Made by a program: the position numbers and the translations under genes. Source: Microbacteriaceae bacterium (GTDB lineage Bacteria; Actinomycetota; Actinomycetes; Actinomycetales; Microbacteriaceae). Taken from it: a stretch of DNA of 5,749 nt. This document shows positions 1-5,268 of the stretch, in pieces (position 1 is the first letter of the stretch; each line of letters opens with the position of its first letter). The notes under the pieces are model-generated. The model saw only the letters and a program-made list of their open reading frames with translations. It was not told where the DNA came from and searched no databases. Location of the stretch: the NCBI GenBank assembly GCA_947486475.1, contig CANKTR010000058.1, forward strand, positions 1-5,749, written 5' to 3'.

Positions 1-609
1 CGCCCACGCCGCACCGGTCTCGGCGGACGGCGATTCCGTGGCCACACGCCCGTACCAACCGCGAAAAACGGTACCCGCCGCAAATTCGTCAATCGCAGCC
101 AGGTGAATCGTCGCGATTTGACCGGCGGGAGCTGTGCGACCGACGATCTGTTGTTCGCCGGGAATCAGATGCGCCGTCACGGTAACCGCGCCCGCGGGCA
201 GCGGGGGAGTCGTGGCCGGCGCCGAGTTATCGCCGTTTGCGGGAACCCAGCCGCGGTTGACGACAAACACCGTTCCATCAGCCTGGTTCAGCAGTGCAAG
301 TTGTTCAAAACCAATGCCCCCGGCGCCCGAACGCGTCCGCACGTAAAGGACCTCGGGGTCGTATTCACCGCTGAGTCGAACCGATCGCCATTTTTCCGCA
401 GCGTCGAATTCGTCCACGGCTTCGACCACCTCGGACAGGGGAGCGGTCGGGGTCGCGTAGTTTGTGTCCAGCAGTGCGATGGCGGCCTGTGCGCTCGCGC
501 GACGATCGAACTGCCATTGGCCCAACCCGATGCAGGCGACGGCAAACGCAAGAGTGAAGCCGAGAATTCCGATCCACCGTCGTGAGGCGGCGAGCCGCCA
601 TACACTCAC
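1..609 (-). CDS. SURF1 family protein, cytochrome c oxidase assembly (3' end beyond window)
   Basis: This is a membrane protein of the SURF1 family, which helps assemble haem-copper cytochrome c oxidase. The frame is open for 203 codons from GTG at 609 to the left edge, so the C-terminus is missing. Residues 13-29 form a hydrophobic transmembrane segment, followed at once by GQWQFDRR (30-37), the family's N-terminal signature. WRSVRLSGEYD (74-84) matches the W..V...G.Y block, and NRGWVP (118-123) is the hallmark SURF1 motif. The family normally has a second C-terminal transmembrane helix, which would lie past the edge. The GTG start overlaps the DUF3099 stop as GTGA (609-606), and no clear ribosome binding site precedes it, so translation probably depends on coupling to DUF3099. 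The family call is firm. The role in oxidase assembly comes from the family, not from neighbours, since no oxidase gene is visible. Confidence 0.93.
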   Translation of the reverse strand, partial: MSVWRLAASRRWIGILGFTLAFAVACIGLGQWQFDRRASAQAAIALLDTNYATPTAPLSEVVEAVDEFDAAEKWRSVRLSGEYDPEVLYVRTRSGAGGIGFEQLALLNQADGTVFVVNRGWVPANGDNSAPATTPPLPAGAVTVTAHLIPGEQQIVGRTAPAGQIATIHLAAIDEFAAGTVFRGWYGRVATESPSAETGAAWA

Positions 610-884
610 GGGGTGAAACTCGTCAAACTCGGAACGTTAGATTCTCGTGCCCGCAGGGACTTGGATTTCGACGAGTTGACGACGTTGGCGAGTGCGACGG
701 CGACGAGGGGAAGCACCACAACCCCCGCGACCGGGATGAGAATCCACCACCCGGGGACAATGAAACAGGCATACAAACACACGAGACGCAAGAACATCGC
801 CAGCATGTATTGACCGAGGCGCGACTTTCTTTCCTCGTTGGGAGAGACTGGAAGCGAGGTGAGGGATTGCGGGTCCCGAGACAT
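606..884 (-). CDS. DUF3099 small membrane protein
   Basis: This is a 92-residue protein of the actinobacterial DUF3099 family, whose function is unknown. The N-terminus carries the family's QSLTSLP..P.EER.SR pattern (6-22). Two hydrophobic segments follow, about residues 27-43 and 47-66, separated by the PGWW turn (44-47), and then ALANVV. The tail is Ser/Arg/Lys-rich and polar. It is predicted to be a two-helix inner-membrane protein. The ATG at 884 is chosen because a TAGACT box ends 6 nt upstream and the family motif begins right after it. It is first in a two-gene unit with SURF1 (4-base overlap), which suggests a link to the membrane or to respiratory-chain assembly. That link is inference from context only. 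Confidence 0.9.
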   Translation of the reverse strand: MSRDPQSLTSLPVSPNEERKSRLGQYMLAMFLRLVCLYACFIVPGWWILIPVAGVVVLPLVAVALANVVNSSKSKSLRARESNVPSLTSFTP

Positions 885-912
885 GACACCAGTCTACGCC
901 CACCACTACGCT
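883..912 (+). promoter_or_regulatory. Promoter of fabG, probably leaderless
   Basis: ATGACA (883-888) matches the -35 consensus TTGACA at 5 of 6 bases. It is followed by an 18-nt spacer and TACGCT (907-912), which fits TANNNT. Seven nt then separate the box from the fabG ATG at 920, placing the transcript start on or beside the A of ATG. GGAAG at 913-917 is only 2 nt from the ATG, too close to act as a normal ribosome binding site. The -35 overlaps the complement of the DUF3099 start codon. Confidence 0.55.
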
Positions 913-921
913 GGAAGTCAT
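891..921 (-). promoter_or_regulatory. Promoter of DUF3099-SURF1, probably leaderless
   Basis: On the minus strand TAGACT (896-891) matches the actinobacterial -10 pattern TANNNT and is followed by 6 nt and then the ATG at 884, so transcription would begin at or next to the start codon. No Shine-Dalgarno sequence lies in between. A weak -35 candidate, ATGACT (921-916, spacer 19), overlaps the fabG start codon. Assigned by eye. Confidence 0.5.
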
Positions 922-1630
922 GACAACAGTTCGAACCGTCCTCGTAACCGGCGGAAATCGCGGCATCGGTCGCGCCATCGCCGAAAAATTCATCGAGTTG
1001 GGGCATCGCGTAGCCGTCACGGCTCGAAGCGGTGATGGTCCCGCGGGAAGTCTGACTGTCCACGCGGACGTCACGGACGGTGACTCACTCACCGCCGCCA
1101 TCGCCACCGTTGAAGAATCACTCGGGCCCATCGAGGTTCTCGTGGCGAACGCCGGCATCACCAAAGACACACTTCTGATGCGAATGACGGACGAGGATTT
1201 CGAGTCGGTCATCGACACCAATCTGACCGGTTCGTTCCGACTCGTCAAACGGGGGATCAACTCGATGATCAAGCAGCGATTTGGTCGGGTCATCTTCATC
1301 TCGTCCGTTGTCGGATTGCTGGGAAGCGCGGGTCAAGTGAATTACGCGGCGTCCAAGAGCGCGCTCGTCGGGTTTGCCCGATCCCTCACACGGGAATTGG
1401 GTGGTCGCGGAATCACCGCCAACGTGGTCGCCCCCGGTTTCATCGAGACGGACATGACGTCGTCGCTCTCGGACGAACAACAATCGGCCTACAAGAAGAG
1501 CATTCCCGCGGGAAGGTTCGCGCAACCGAGCGAAGTTGCGGCTGTCGTTGCGTGGCTCGCCTCGGACGACGCCGCGTACATCTCGGGAGCCGTCATCCCG
1601 GTGGACGGCGGACTCGGGATGGGGCACTAG
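920..1630 (+). CDS. fabG: 3-oxoacyl-ACP reductase FabG (MabA-like)
   Basis: A classical short-chain dehydrogenase of 236 residues that reduces 3-oxoacyl-ACP to 3-hydroxyacyl-ACP with NADPH in type II fatty acid synthesis, in the cytosol. Visible signatures are the nucleotide-binding TGGNRGIG (10-17), DVTD (50-53), NAG after LVA in the middle of the fold, the catalytic Asn101 in DTNLTG, Ser129 in FISSVVG, and Tyr142 and Lys146 in NYAASK. NVVAPGFIETDMT follows, and the C-terminus VIPVDGGLGMGH closely resembles mycobacterial MabA/FabG1. The ATG at 920 gives the normal family length. No enoyl reductase (inhA/fabI) follows, unlike the mycobacterial mabA-inhA pair: the next gene, serB, is convergent with an 8-base gap. 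Many reductases of this fold act on other substrates, but the MabA-like tail makes FabG the best call. Confidence 0.93.
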   Translation: MTTVRTVLVTGGNRGIGRAIAEKFIELGHRVAVTARSGDGPAGSLTVHADVTDGDSLTAAIATVEESLGPIEVLVANAGITKDTLLMRMTDEDFESVIDTNLTGSFRLVKRGINSMIKQRFGRVIFISSVVGLLGSAGQVNYAASKSALVGFARSLTRELGGRGITANVVAPGFIETDMTSSLSDEQQSAYKKSIPAGRFAQPSEVAAVVAWLASDDAAYISGAVIPVDGGLGMGH

Positions 1631-1638
1631 CTCCGCGC

Positions 1639-2280
1639 TTAGTGTGCGCGTCGCCCAAAAAGTGGCGCAACAAGCGAGAGATCCCGAACGTCGATTCGCA
1701 CGTTAGCGGCGTCTCGAACCGCGGGATGGGCGCAGAAAGCGACGGACACTTTTGCAGCGAGCATCATGGGCAGGTCGTTTGCTCCGTCGCCGACGGCGAT
1801 GGTGTTCTCCATCGGCACGCGCTTCGACTTGGCGAACGCGGTGAGGAATTGGGCTTTCGCCGCTGCGTCGATCACCGGACCATACGTCGAACCCGTCAAC
1901 TTCCCGTCCAAAACCTCCAGACCGTTGGCGACCCACGCATCCAATCCGAGTTGAGTTGCGAGGGGATCGAGAATTTCGTGAAAACCACCGGACGCCGCGA
2001 TGATGTAGCCACCCGCCTCATGCACCGCGTCAACCAGGGCAGCGGCTCCGTGCGTGAGTGAAATCTTCCCGAGGACATCGTCGAAAACAGTGCTCGGTTG
2101 TCCGCGAAGGGTCGCCACTCGTGCAACCAGGGATTCCGCAAAATCGAGTTTCCCCTTCATGGCGCGTTTCGTAATCGCCGCAACTTCGCGACCCGAACCG
2201 GCCGCGTCGGCCAATAAATCGATGGCTTCTTCGTTGATGAGAGTGGAATCGACATCGCACATAACAATGAAACGACTCAC
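1639..2280 (-). CDS. serB: Phosphoserine phosphatase SerB (catalytic domain only)
   Basis: A HAD-superfamily hydrolase of 213 residues that removes phosphate from O-phospho-L-serine, the last step of serine synthesis. The HAD motifs are all present: motif I DVDST with nucleophile Asp9 and Asp11; the cap region with Glu17/Glu18, Phe47 and Arg54 in DFAESLVARV; motif II SGG (97-99); motif III Lys142; and motif IV GDGANDLPM with Asp165 and Asp169. The frame stays open upstream to 2376, but the GTG at 2280 is preferred. It has a strong GGGAGGA site just before it, the homologous region begins there, and the upstream extension is a low-complexity Arg/Ser run. There is no ACT domain, unlike E. coli SerB (322 residues) or mycobacterial SerB2, so serine feedback through ACT is not expected. 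It is transcribed away from the ABC ATPase gene. Confidence 0.93.
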   Translation of the reverse strand: MSRFIVMCDVDSTLINEEAIDLLADAAGSGREVAAITKRAMKGKLDFAESLVARVATLRGQPSTVFDDVLGKISLTHGAAALVDAVHEAGGYIIAASGGFHEILDPLATQLGLDAWVANGLEVLDGKLTGSTYGPVIDAAAKAQFLTAFAKSKRVPMENTIAVGDGANDLPMMLAAKVSVAFCAHPAVRDAANVRIDVRDLSLVAPLFGRRAH

Positions 2281-2283
2281 AGA

Positions 2284-2290
2284 TCCTCCC
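2284..2290 (-). promoter_or_regulatory. Ribosome binding site deciding the serB start
   Basis: GGGAGGA on the minus strand (2290-2284) lies 3 nt before the GTG at 2280 (4 nt counted from its GGAGG core). It is the strongest Shine-Dalgarno sequence in the window. It argues for the GTG start over the longer upstream frame. Confidence 0.75.
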
Positions 2291-2330
2291 GCCCGAGTCC
2301 TGCGACGACTGCGCGAACGACTCGAAGAAC

Positions 2331-2336
2331 AGGATA
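2331..2336 (-). promoter_or_regulatory. Candidate -10 box for serB
   Basis: TATCCT on the minus strand (2336-2331) resembles a -10 element and would give a leader of about 44 nt that includes the serB ribosome binding site. No good -35 was seen 16-18 nt upstream. Low certainty. Confidence 0.35.
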
Positions 2337-2359
2337 GCCGCTGGCACGCCTCGCTCGCG

Positions 2360-2365
2360 TAGTCT
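2360..2365 (+). promoter_or_regulatory. Candidate -10 box for the ABC ATPase gene
   Basis: TAGTCT fits TANNNT and ends 9 nt before the ATG at 2375. The sequence between has no purine-rich ribosome binding site, which suggests a leaderless or very short-leader transcript. No clear -35 was found. Confidence 0.4.
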
Positions 2366-2374
2366 TGTCTCATC

Positions 2375-3157
2375 ATGACGTCCGTTGTTCAATTTGAGAA
2401 TGTTTCCGTTGTGCGCGATGGCAAATTGATTCTGGACGACATCACCTGGGCCGTCGGACCCGATGAGCGGTGGGTCATCATCGGCCCCAACGGAGCCGGC
2501 AAAACCACGTTGCTCCTGCTCGCGGCTGCTCATGACCATCCGACCGAGGGTGTGTTGACGATTCTCGGCGAGCAATTGGGGGAGGGAGACGTTTTCGGTC
2601 TGCGTCCGCGACTGGGCTTTGCCTCCACCGCAATGGCCCGCCAGATTCCTCCCACAGAGACTGTTGTGAACGTGGTGATGACGGCAGCGTGGGCAGTGAC
2701 GGGACGGTGGAATGAACAGTACGAATCGGTCGATGAGGAACGCGCGCGGCGGGTTCTGGCGGAATGGAAACTCGATCGACTTGCTGACCGCCGGTTCGGC
2801 ACACTGAGCGACGGCGAGCAGAAGCGCACGATGATCGCTCGCGCGGTCATGACCGACCCCGAGATTCTGTTGTTGGACGAACCCGCGGCGAGCCTGGACC
2901 TCGGCTCGCGAGAAGAACTGGTTCAGTTGCTCGGGGAGTTCGCGATTTCGCCAACAGCGCCCGTCATCATCATGGTCACGCACCACGTGGAGGAGATTCC
3001 ACCGGGTTTCACGCATGCGCTCGTCATCGCCGAAGGACGGATTCAGTCCGCCGGTCCAATCAGTTCCACGTTGGACTCAGACACTCTGAGCGCGACGTTC
3101 GGCATCCCGATCACCGTTTCGCGGTTCGCCGGCCGATTCGCCGCTCGGGGCGATTAG
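2375..3157 (+). CDS. Stand-alone ABC ATP-binding protein, actinobacterial YlmA/ModF-like type
   Basis: A 260-residue single ABC nucleotide-binding domain. Motifs in order: Walker A GPNGAGKTT (37-45), signature LSDGEQKR (144-151), Walker B ILLLDEP (164-170), D-loop SLD (173-175) and switch His203 in VTHHVEE. The position where most transporters have the Q-loop Gln reads LGFASTAMARQ, so a Ser replaces the usual Gln. The patterns FGLRPRLG, TGRWNEQYE and VEEIPPGFTHAL are typical of a conserved actinobacterial group (from memory of the family). No permease, binding protein or second ATPase lies beside it, so transport partners are unknown and a non-transport role is possible. The ATG at 2375 fits the family N-terminus and the TAGTCT box. 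The protein has no signal peptide or membrane segment. The substrate cannot be deduced. Confidence 0.85.
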   Translation: MTSVVQFENVSVVRDGKLILDDITWAVGPDERWVIIGPNGAGKTTLLLLAAAHDHPTEGVLTILGEQLGEGDVFGLRPRLGFASTAMARQIPPTETVVNVVMTAAWAVTGRWNEQYESVDEERARRVLAEWKLDRLADRRFGTLSDGEQKRTMIARAVMTDPEILLLDEPAASLDLGSREELVQLLGEFAISPTAPVIIMVTHHVEEIPPGFTHALVIAEGRIQSAGPISSTLDSDTLSATFGIPITVSRFAGRFAARGD

Positions 3158-3177
3158 TGCCCGTTATCCGCTTCTGA

Positions 3178-3183
3178 TACAGT
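3178..3183 (+). promoter_or_regulatory. Candidate -10 box for rpmE2
   Basis: TACAGT, within TGATACAGT, fits TANNNT and would start a leader of about 37 nt before the rpmE2 ATG. The -35 region (TTAGTG at 3154-3159, spacer 18) is poor and overlaps the end of the ABC gene. I saw no AT-rich inverted repeat resembling a Zur operator here. Read-through from the ABC gene is an alternative. Confidence 0.4.
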
Positions 3184-3215
3184 TAGACGTTGCGCACATG
3201 CGCCCCGCATCTTGT

Positions 3216-3221
3216 GAAGGA
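3216..3221 (+). promoter_or_regulatory. Ribosome binding site of rpmE2
   Basis: GAAGGA ends 5 nt before the ATG at 3227. This is a well-placed Shine-Dalgarno site, as expected for a highly expressed ribosomal protein and unlike most other starts in the window. Confidence 0.7.
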
Positions 3222-3226
3222 ACATC

Positions 3227-3475
3227 ATGAAGGCTGAAATTCACCCCACGTACGCGCCTATCGTTTTTCGCGATCTGGCCAGCGGCGAAATGTTTTTGAC
3301 TCGTTCAACCGCCACGTCCGAAAAGACTGTTTCGGTTGACGGTGTCGAGTACCCCGTCATCGACGTGGAAATCTCGTCGGCATCGCACCCGTTCTACACG
3401 GGCAAGCAGCGCATCATGGACTCGGCCGGTCGCGTCGAGAAGTTCAACAAGCGCTACGAGGGCTTCGGTCAGTAA
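3227..3475 (+). CDS. rpmE2: 50S ribosomal protein L31 type B (zinc-free)
   Basis: An 82-residue ribosomal protein bL31 of the large subunit, located at the bridge between the 50S and 30S subunits. It begins [16 protein letters not shown] and carries the type B hallmark SHPFYTGKQ followed by a basic RVEKFNKRY tail. It contains no cysteine, so it lacks the CXXC zinc ribbon of type A L31 and does not bind zinc that way. In bacteria with both forms, the type B copy is often induced by zinc starvation through Zur. I see no Zur-like site, so this may be the only or the constitutive copy (inference). The gene has its own ribosome binding site and is followed 14 bases after its stop by a strong hairpin. 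Confidence 0.97.
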   Translation: MKAEIHPTYAPIVFRDLASGEMFLTRSTATSEKTVSVDGVEYPVIDVEISSASHPFYTGKQRIMDSAGRVEKFNKRYEGFGQ

Positions 3476-3489
3476 CGCACCTTTCATTC

Positions 3490-3520
3490 ACAAAGGCCAC
3501 GCGATTCGCGTGGCCTTTGT
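3490..3520. terminator. Bidirectional hairpin terminator between rpmE2 and exonuclease gene
   Basis: A perfect 14-bp inverted repeat, ACAAAGGCCACGCG (3490-3503) and CGCGTGGCCTTTGT (3507-3520), with a 3-nt ATT loop. The A/T ends of the stem give CCTTTGT at the 3' side on both strands, though there is no long U tract beyond it. It lies in the 66-base gap between two convergent stop codons, so it can end both transcripts. Confidence 0.88.
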
Positions 3521-3541
3521 CGTTGAGTCAAGCATTTCCCC

Positions 3542-4273
3542 TCAGTAGAGGATGTTGACCATCGGAATTTCCTCGTCATTGCGAAATACCGGCCAAATGC
3601 CGTCTCCGACCCTGCGCGATGTCTCACCCTTTGTCGCGAGCCATTTCGCGAACGACTCGGCCTGAGCTTTGGCCCACCCGATTTGAGCGTCGTGAAGTTC
3701 GTCGGGGGATAGCAGCATTTCGGGCGCGAGTTCGAATTTGGCCTGCAACGCCTTGAACACGCGACCAGCGCCAACCGAGTCAGCCTCGGAATCGTGCGCC
3801 GAACCCAGATCGACGCCGTACAGGTCACACGCCGCTTGCAGGGTGCGCGAACCTTTCCGATACGTGTCGACTTGCTTGTCGATAACCAACGGGTCGACGA
3901 TGGGTTTTGGGGTGTCAAGGGGAGTGACACCATTGCGAATCGCATCGTGGTGCAGCAGCGAGAAGTCGTAGGACGCGTTGTACGCGACAACCGGTGTTCC
4001 TTCTGCGAACAATTCACGAAGACGTTCGACAATCTCGGGCACCACTTCTGAGGCGGGACGGCCCTCGGCGCGAGCGCGCTCTGTCGTGTACCCGTGAACG
4101 TTGGCAGCAGCCTCGGGAATCTCTATTCCGGGGTCGGCAATCCACGCACGCGATTCGATGAGTTCACCACTCGAATCGAGCACTCCGACGAATGCAGTCA
4201 CAATTCGGCTTTGCGTGACGTCGAGTCCGGTGGTTTCGAGGTCAAAGACCCCCAGTCGTTCCCATGTGTTCAT
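3542..4273 (-). CDS. DnaQ-like 3'-5' exonuclease (DEDDh family)
   Basis: A 243-residue protein with one RNase T/DnaQ exonuclease fold, expected to remove nucleotides from 3' ends of DNA or RNA with two metal ions. All five DEDDh residues are visible: Asp11 and Glu13 in FDLETTG (Exo I), Asp103 in NASYDFSLL (Exo II), and His160 and Asp165 in AHDSEADSVGAG (Exo III). NVHGYT (58-63) is the usual substrate-side motif. About 65 residues follow the fold, with LHDAQIGWAKAQAESFAKWL and a GIWPVF block. From memory this tail is shared by actinobacterial homologues. There are no polymerase, helicase or GIY-YIG domains, so it could be a polymerase III epsilon-like proofreader or a repair or RNA-trimming enzyme. 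The ATG at 4273 is set by the motif position and the TAGGGT box. It converges on rpmE2 and shares its terminator. Confidence 0.9.
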   Translation of the reverse strand: MNTWERLGVFDLETTGLDVTQSRIVTAFVGVLDSSGELIESRAWIADPGIEIPEAAANVHGYTTERARAEGRPASEVVPEIVERLRELFAEGTPVVAYNASYDFSLLHHDAIRNGVTPLDTPKPIVDPLVIDKQVDTYRKGSRTLQAACDLYGVDLGSAHDSEADSVGAGRVFKALQAKFELAPEMLLSPDELHDAQIGWAKAQAESFAKWLATKGETSRRVGDGIWPVFRNDEEIPMVNILY

Positions 4274-4279
4274 GACTTC

Positions 4280-4285
4280 ACCCTA
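4280..4285 (-). promoter_or_regulatory. Candidate -10 box of exonuclease gene, probably leaderless
   Basis: TAGGGT on the minus strand (4285-4280) fits TANNNT and is followed by 6 nt and then the ATG at 4273. GGTGA within the same stretch could instead serve as a weak ribosome binding site, so leaderless initiation is not certain. No clear -35. Confidence 0.4.
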
Positions 4286-4324
4286 TTCGCGGTTGGGACA
4301 GGAAACCCTGAACGTGCACCGACA

Positions 4325-4330
4325 TAAACT
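4325..4330 (+). promoter_or_regulatory. Candidate -10 box of hydrolase gene, probably leaderless
   Basis: TAAACT fits TANNNT and is followed by 6 nt and then the GTG at 4337. There is no ribosome binding site at a usable distance. This box is the main reason to prefer GTG 4337 over the in-frame ATG at 4367. No clear -35. Confidence 0.45.
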
Positions 4331-4336
4331 GTTGGA

Positions 4337-5230
4337 GTGACCTCCTACTATCCCTTGACTGGACTGATGGAGCCGCGCGACGGAATCAAACACACCGTCG
4401 AGGTGGACGGAACAACGACGCACTGGTGGGAATTCCCGTCGTCCACCAGTGCAGAGACGCTGGTATTCGTTCATGGTTTTCGCGGCGACCACCACGGGCT
4501 GCAACTTTTCGCCGACGCCTTGCCCGATTACCGAATTCTCATTCCTGACATTCCCGCCTTTGGATCGACCAGTGCGTGGTCCGATCGTCCCGTCACCATC
4601 GACGGCTACGGACAGTGGTTGCGAGAGTTTCTGACGGTGACGTCGTCGGAAAACGCAGTAGTCGTCGGTCACTCGTTCGGGTCCATCGTCGTCGCGAACG
4701 GACTGCGAGGCGAACGGAGCAGCCCCGTGATACTCATCAACCCGATTTCTCAGCGGGCCCTCATCGGACCGAAACGAATCACCGCAGCGATTGCCTCGCT
4801 CTGGTACGCGATCGGTGGCGCGTTGCCGGAACGTATGGGCGTTGCCTGGCTCGGGAATCGTCTGTTTGTTCGTGTCATGAGCGAATTGCTGACCAAATCA
4901 CGTAACGCCGAGTTGCGCGCGTGGATTCACGACCAACACTCCCGCTATTTCTCGGCGTATTCGGACCGCACATCACTTCTGGAAGCCTTCGCTGTCTCCA
5001 CCAGCGCCACAGTCGCAGATTACGCTCGTGAGGTGGCGGCGCCGGTGCTGCTGATTGCCGCCGACCAAGACGACCTCACCCCTCTCGACGCACAGCGTGC
5101 GATTCAACGAGAGTTTCCTAATGCCGAGTTACACGTTCTGGATGGCGTCGGACATCTCGTCCATTACGAACGGCCCATCGAGACGGCGCAGGCGATTCGG
5201 GGATTTCTGGCCACAACCTCCGGCGAGTAA
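4337..5230 (+). CDS. Alpha/beta hydrolase
   Basis: A 297-residue alpha/beta-hydrolase-fold enzyme, cytosolic, with no signal peptide. The oxyanion-hole motif is HGFRG after LVFV, the nucleophile elbow is GHSFGS with Ser113, the acid is probably Asp245 in ADQDDLTP, and the base is His273 in GVGHLVHYERP. So the catalytic triad looks intact. A helical cap lies between about residues 140 and 215 and includes an ASLWYAIGGALPERMG stretch and a Trp/Tyr/Arg-rich part. The substrate cannot be told from sequence: esterases, lactonases and carbon-carbon hydrolases share this layout. The start is taken as GTG 4337 because of the TAAACT box 6 nt upstream. ATG 4367 would remove 10 poorly informative residues. 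It is divergent from the exonuclease gene (63-base gap) and convergent with the YbaK-like gene (27-base gap), so it is probably a single-gene unit. Confidence 0.88.
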   Translation: MTSYYPLTGLMEPRDGIKHTVEVDGTTTHWWEFPSSTSAETLVFVHGFRGDHHGLQLFADALPDYRILIPDIPAFGSTSAWSDRPVTIDGYGQWLREFLTVTSSENAVVVGHSFGSIVVANGLRGERSSPVILINPISQRALIGPKRITAAIASLWYAIGGALPERMGVAWLGNRLFVRVMSELLTKSRNAELRAWIHDQHSRYFSAYSDRTSLLEAFAVSTSATVADYAREVAAPVLLIAADQDDLTPLDAQRAIQREFPNAELHVLDGVGHLVHYERPIETAQAIRGFLATTSGE

Positions 5231-5235
5231 TGAGA

Positions 5236-5268
5236 GCCAGCGCGTCCGTGTTTTCGGTTACCGCTGGC
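5236..5268. terminator. Possible weak bidirectional stem-loop
   Basis: GCCAGCG (5236-5242) pairs with CGCTGGC (5262-5268) across a 19-nt loop that contains TGTTTT. It sits in the 27-base gap between convergent stops and runs into the last codons of the YbaK-like gene. The long loop and lack of a T tract make terminator function uncertain. Confidence 0.3.

Noticed and set aside
103..585. A 160-codon plus-strand open frame opposite SURF1
   Set aside because: SURF1 on the minus strand carries the family motifs. This frame is Arg/Gly-rich with no motif and is a shadow.
637..1299. A 220-codon minus-strand open frame over fabG and DUF3099
   Set aside because: It overlaps two well-supported genes in other frames, has low-complexity Ser/Arg/Val composition and no domain.
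2281..2376. A longer N-terminus for SerB starting at ATG 2376
   Set aside because: The added 32 residues are a Ser/Arg run with no homology, they would overlap the ABC start, and a strong ribosome binding site sits right before GTG 2280.
2030..3016. A 328-codon open frame on the minus strand, antisense to most of the ABC ATPase gene
   Set aside because: The translation is Arg/His/Cys-rich with no recognisable motif. It runs across serB, the divergent promoter gap and a gene with intact ABC motifs. It is a by-product of codon bias.
3158..3226. Zur operator upstream of the zinc-free L31 gene
   Set aside because: Expected in some bacteria with two L31 copies, but I see no AT-rich inverted repeat of the Zur type in this gap.
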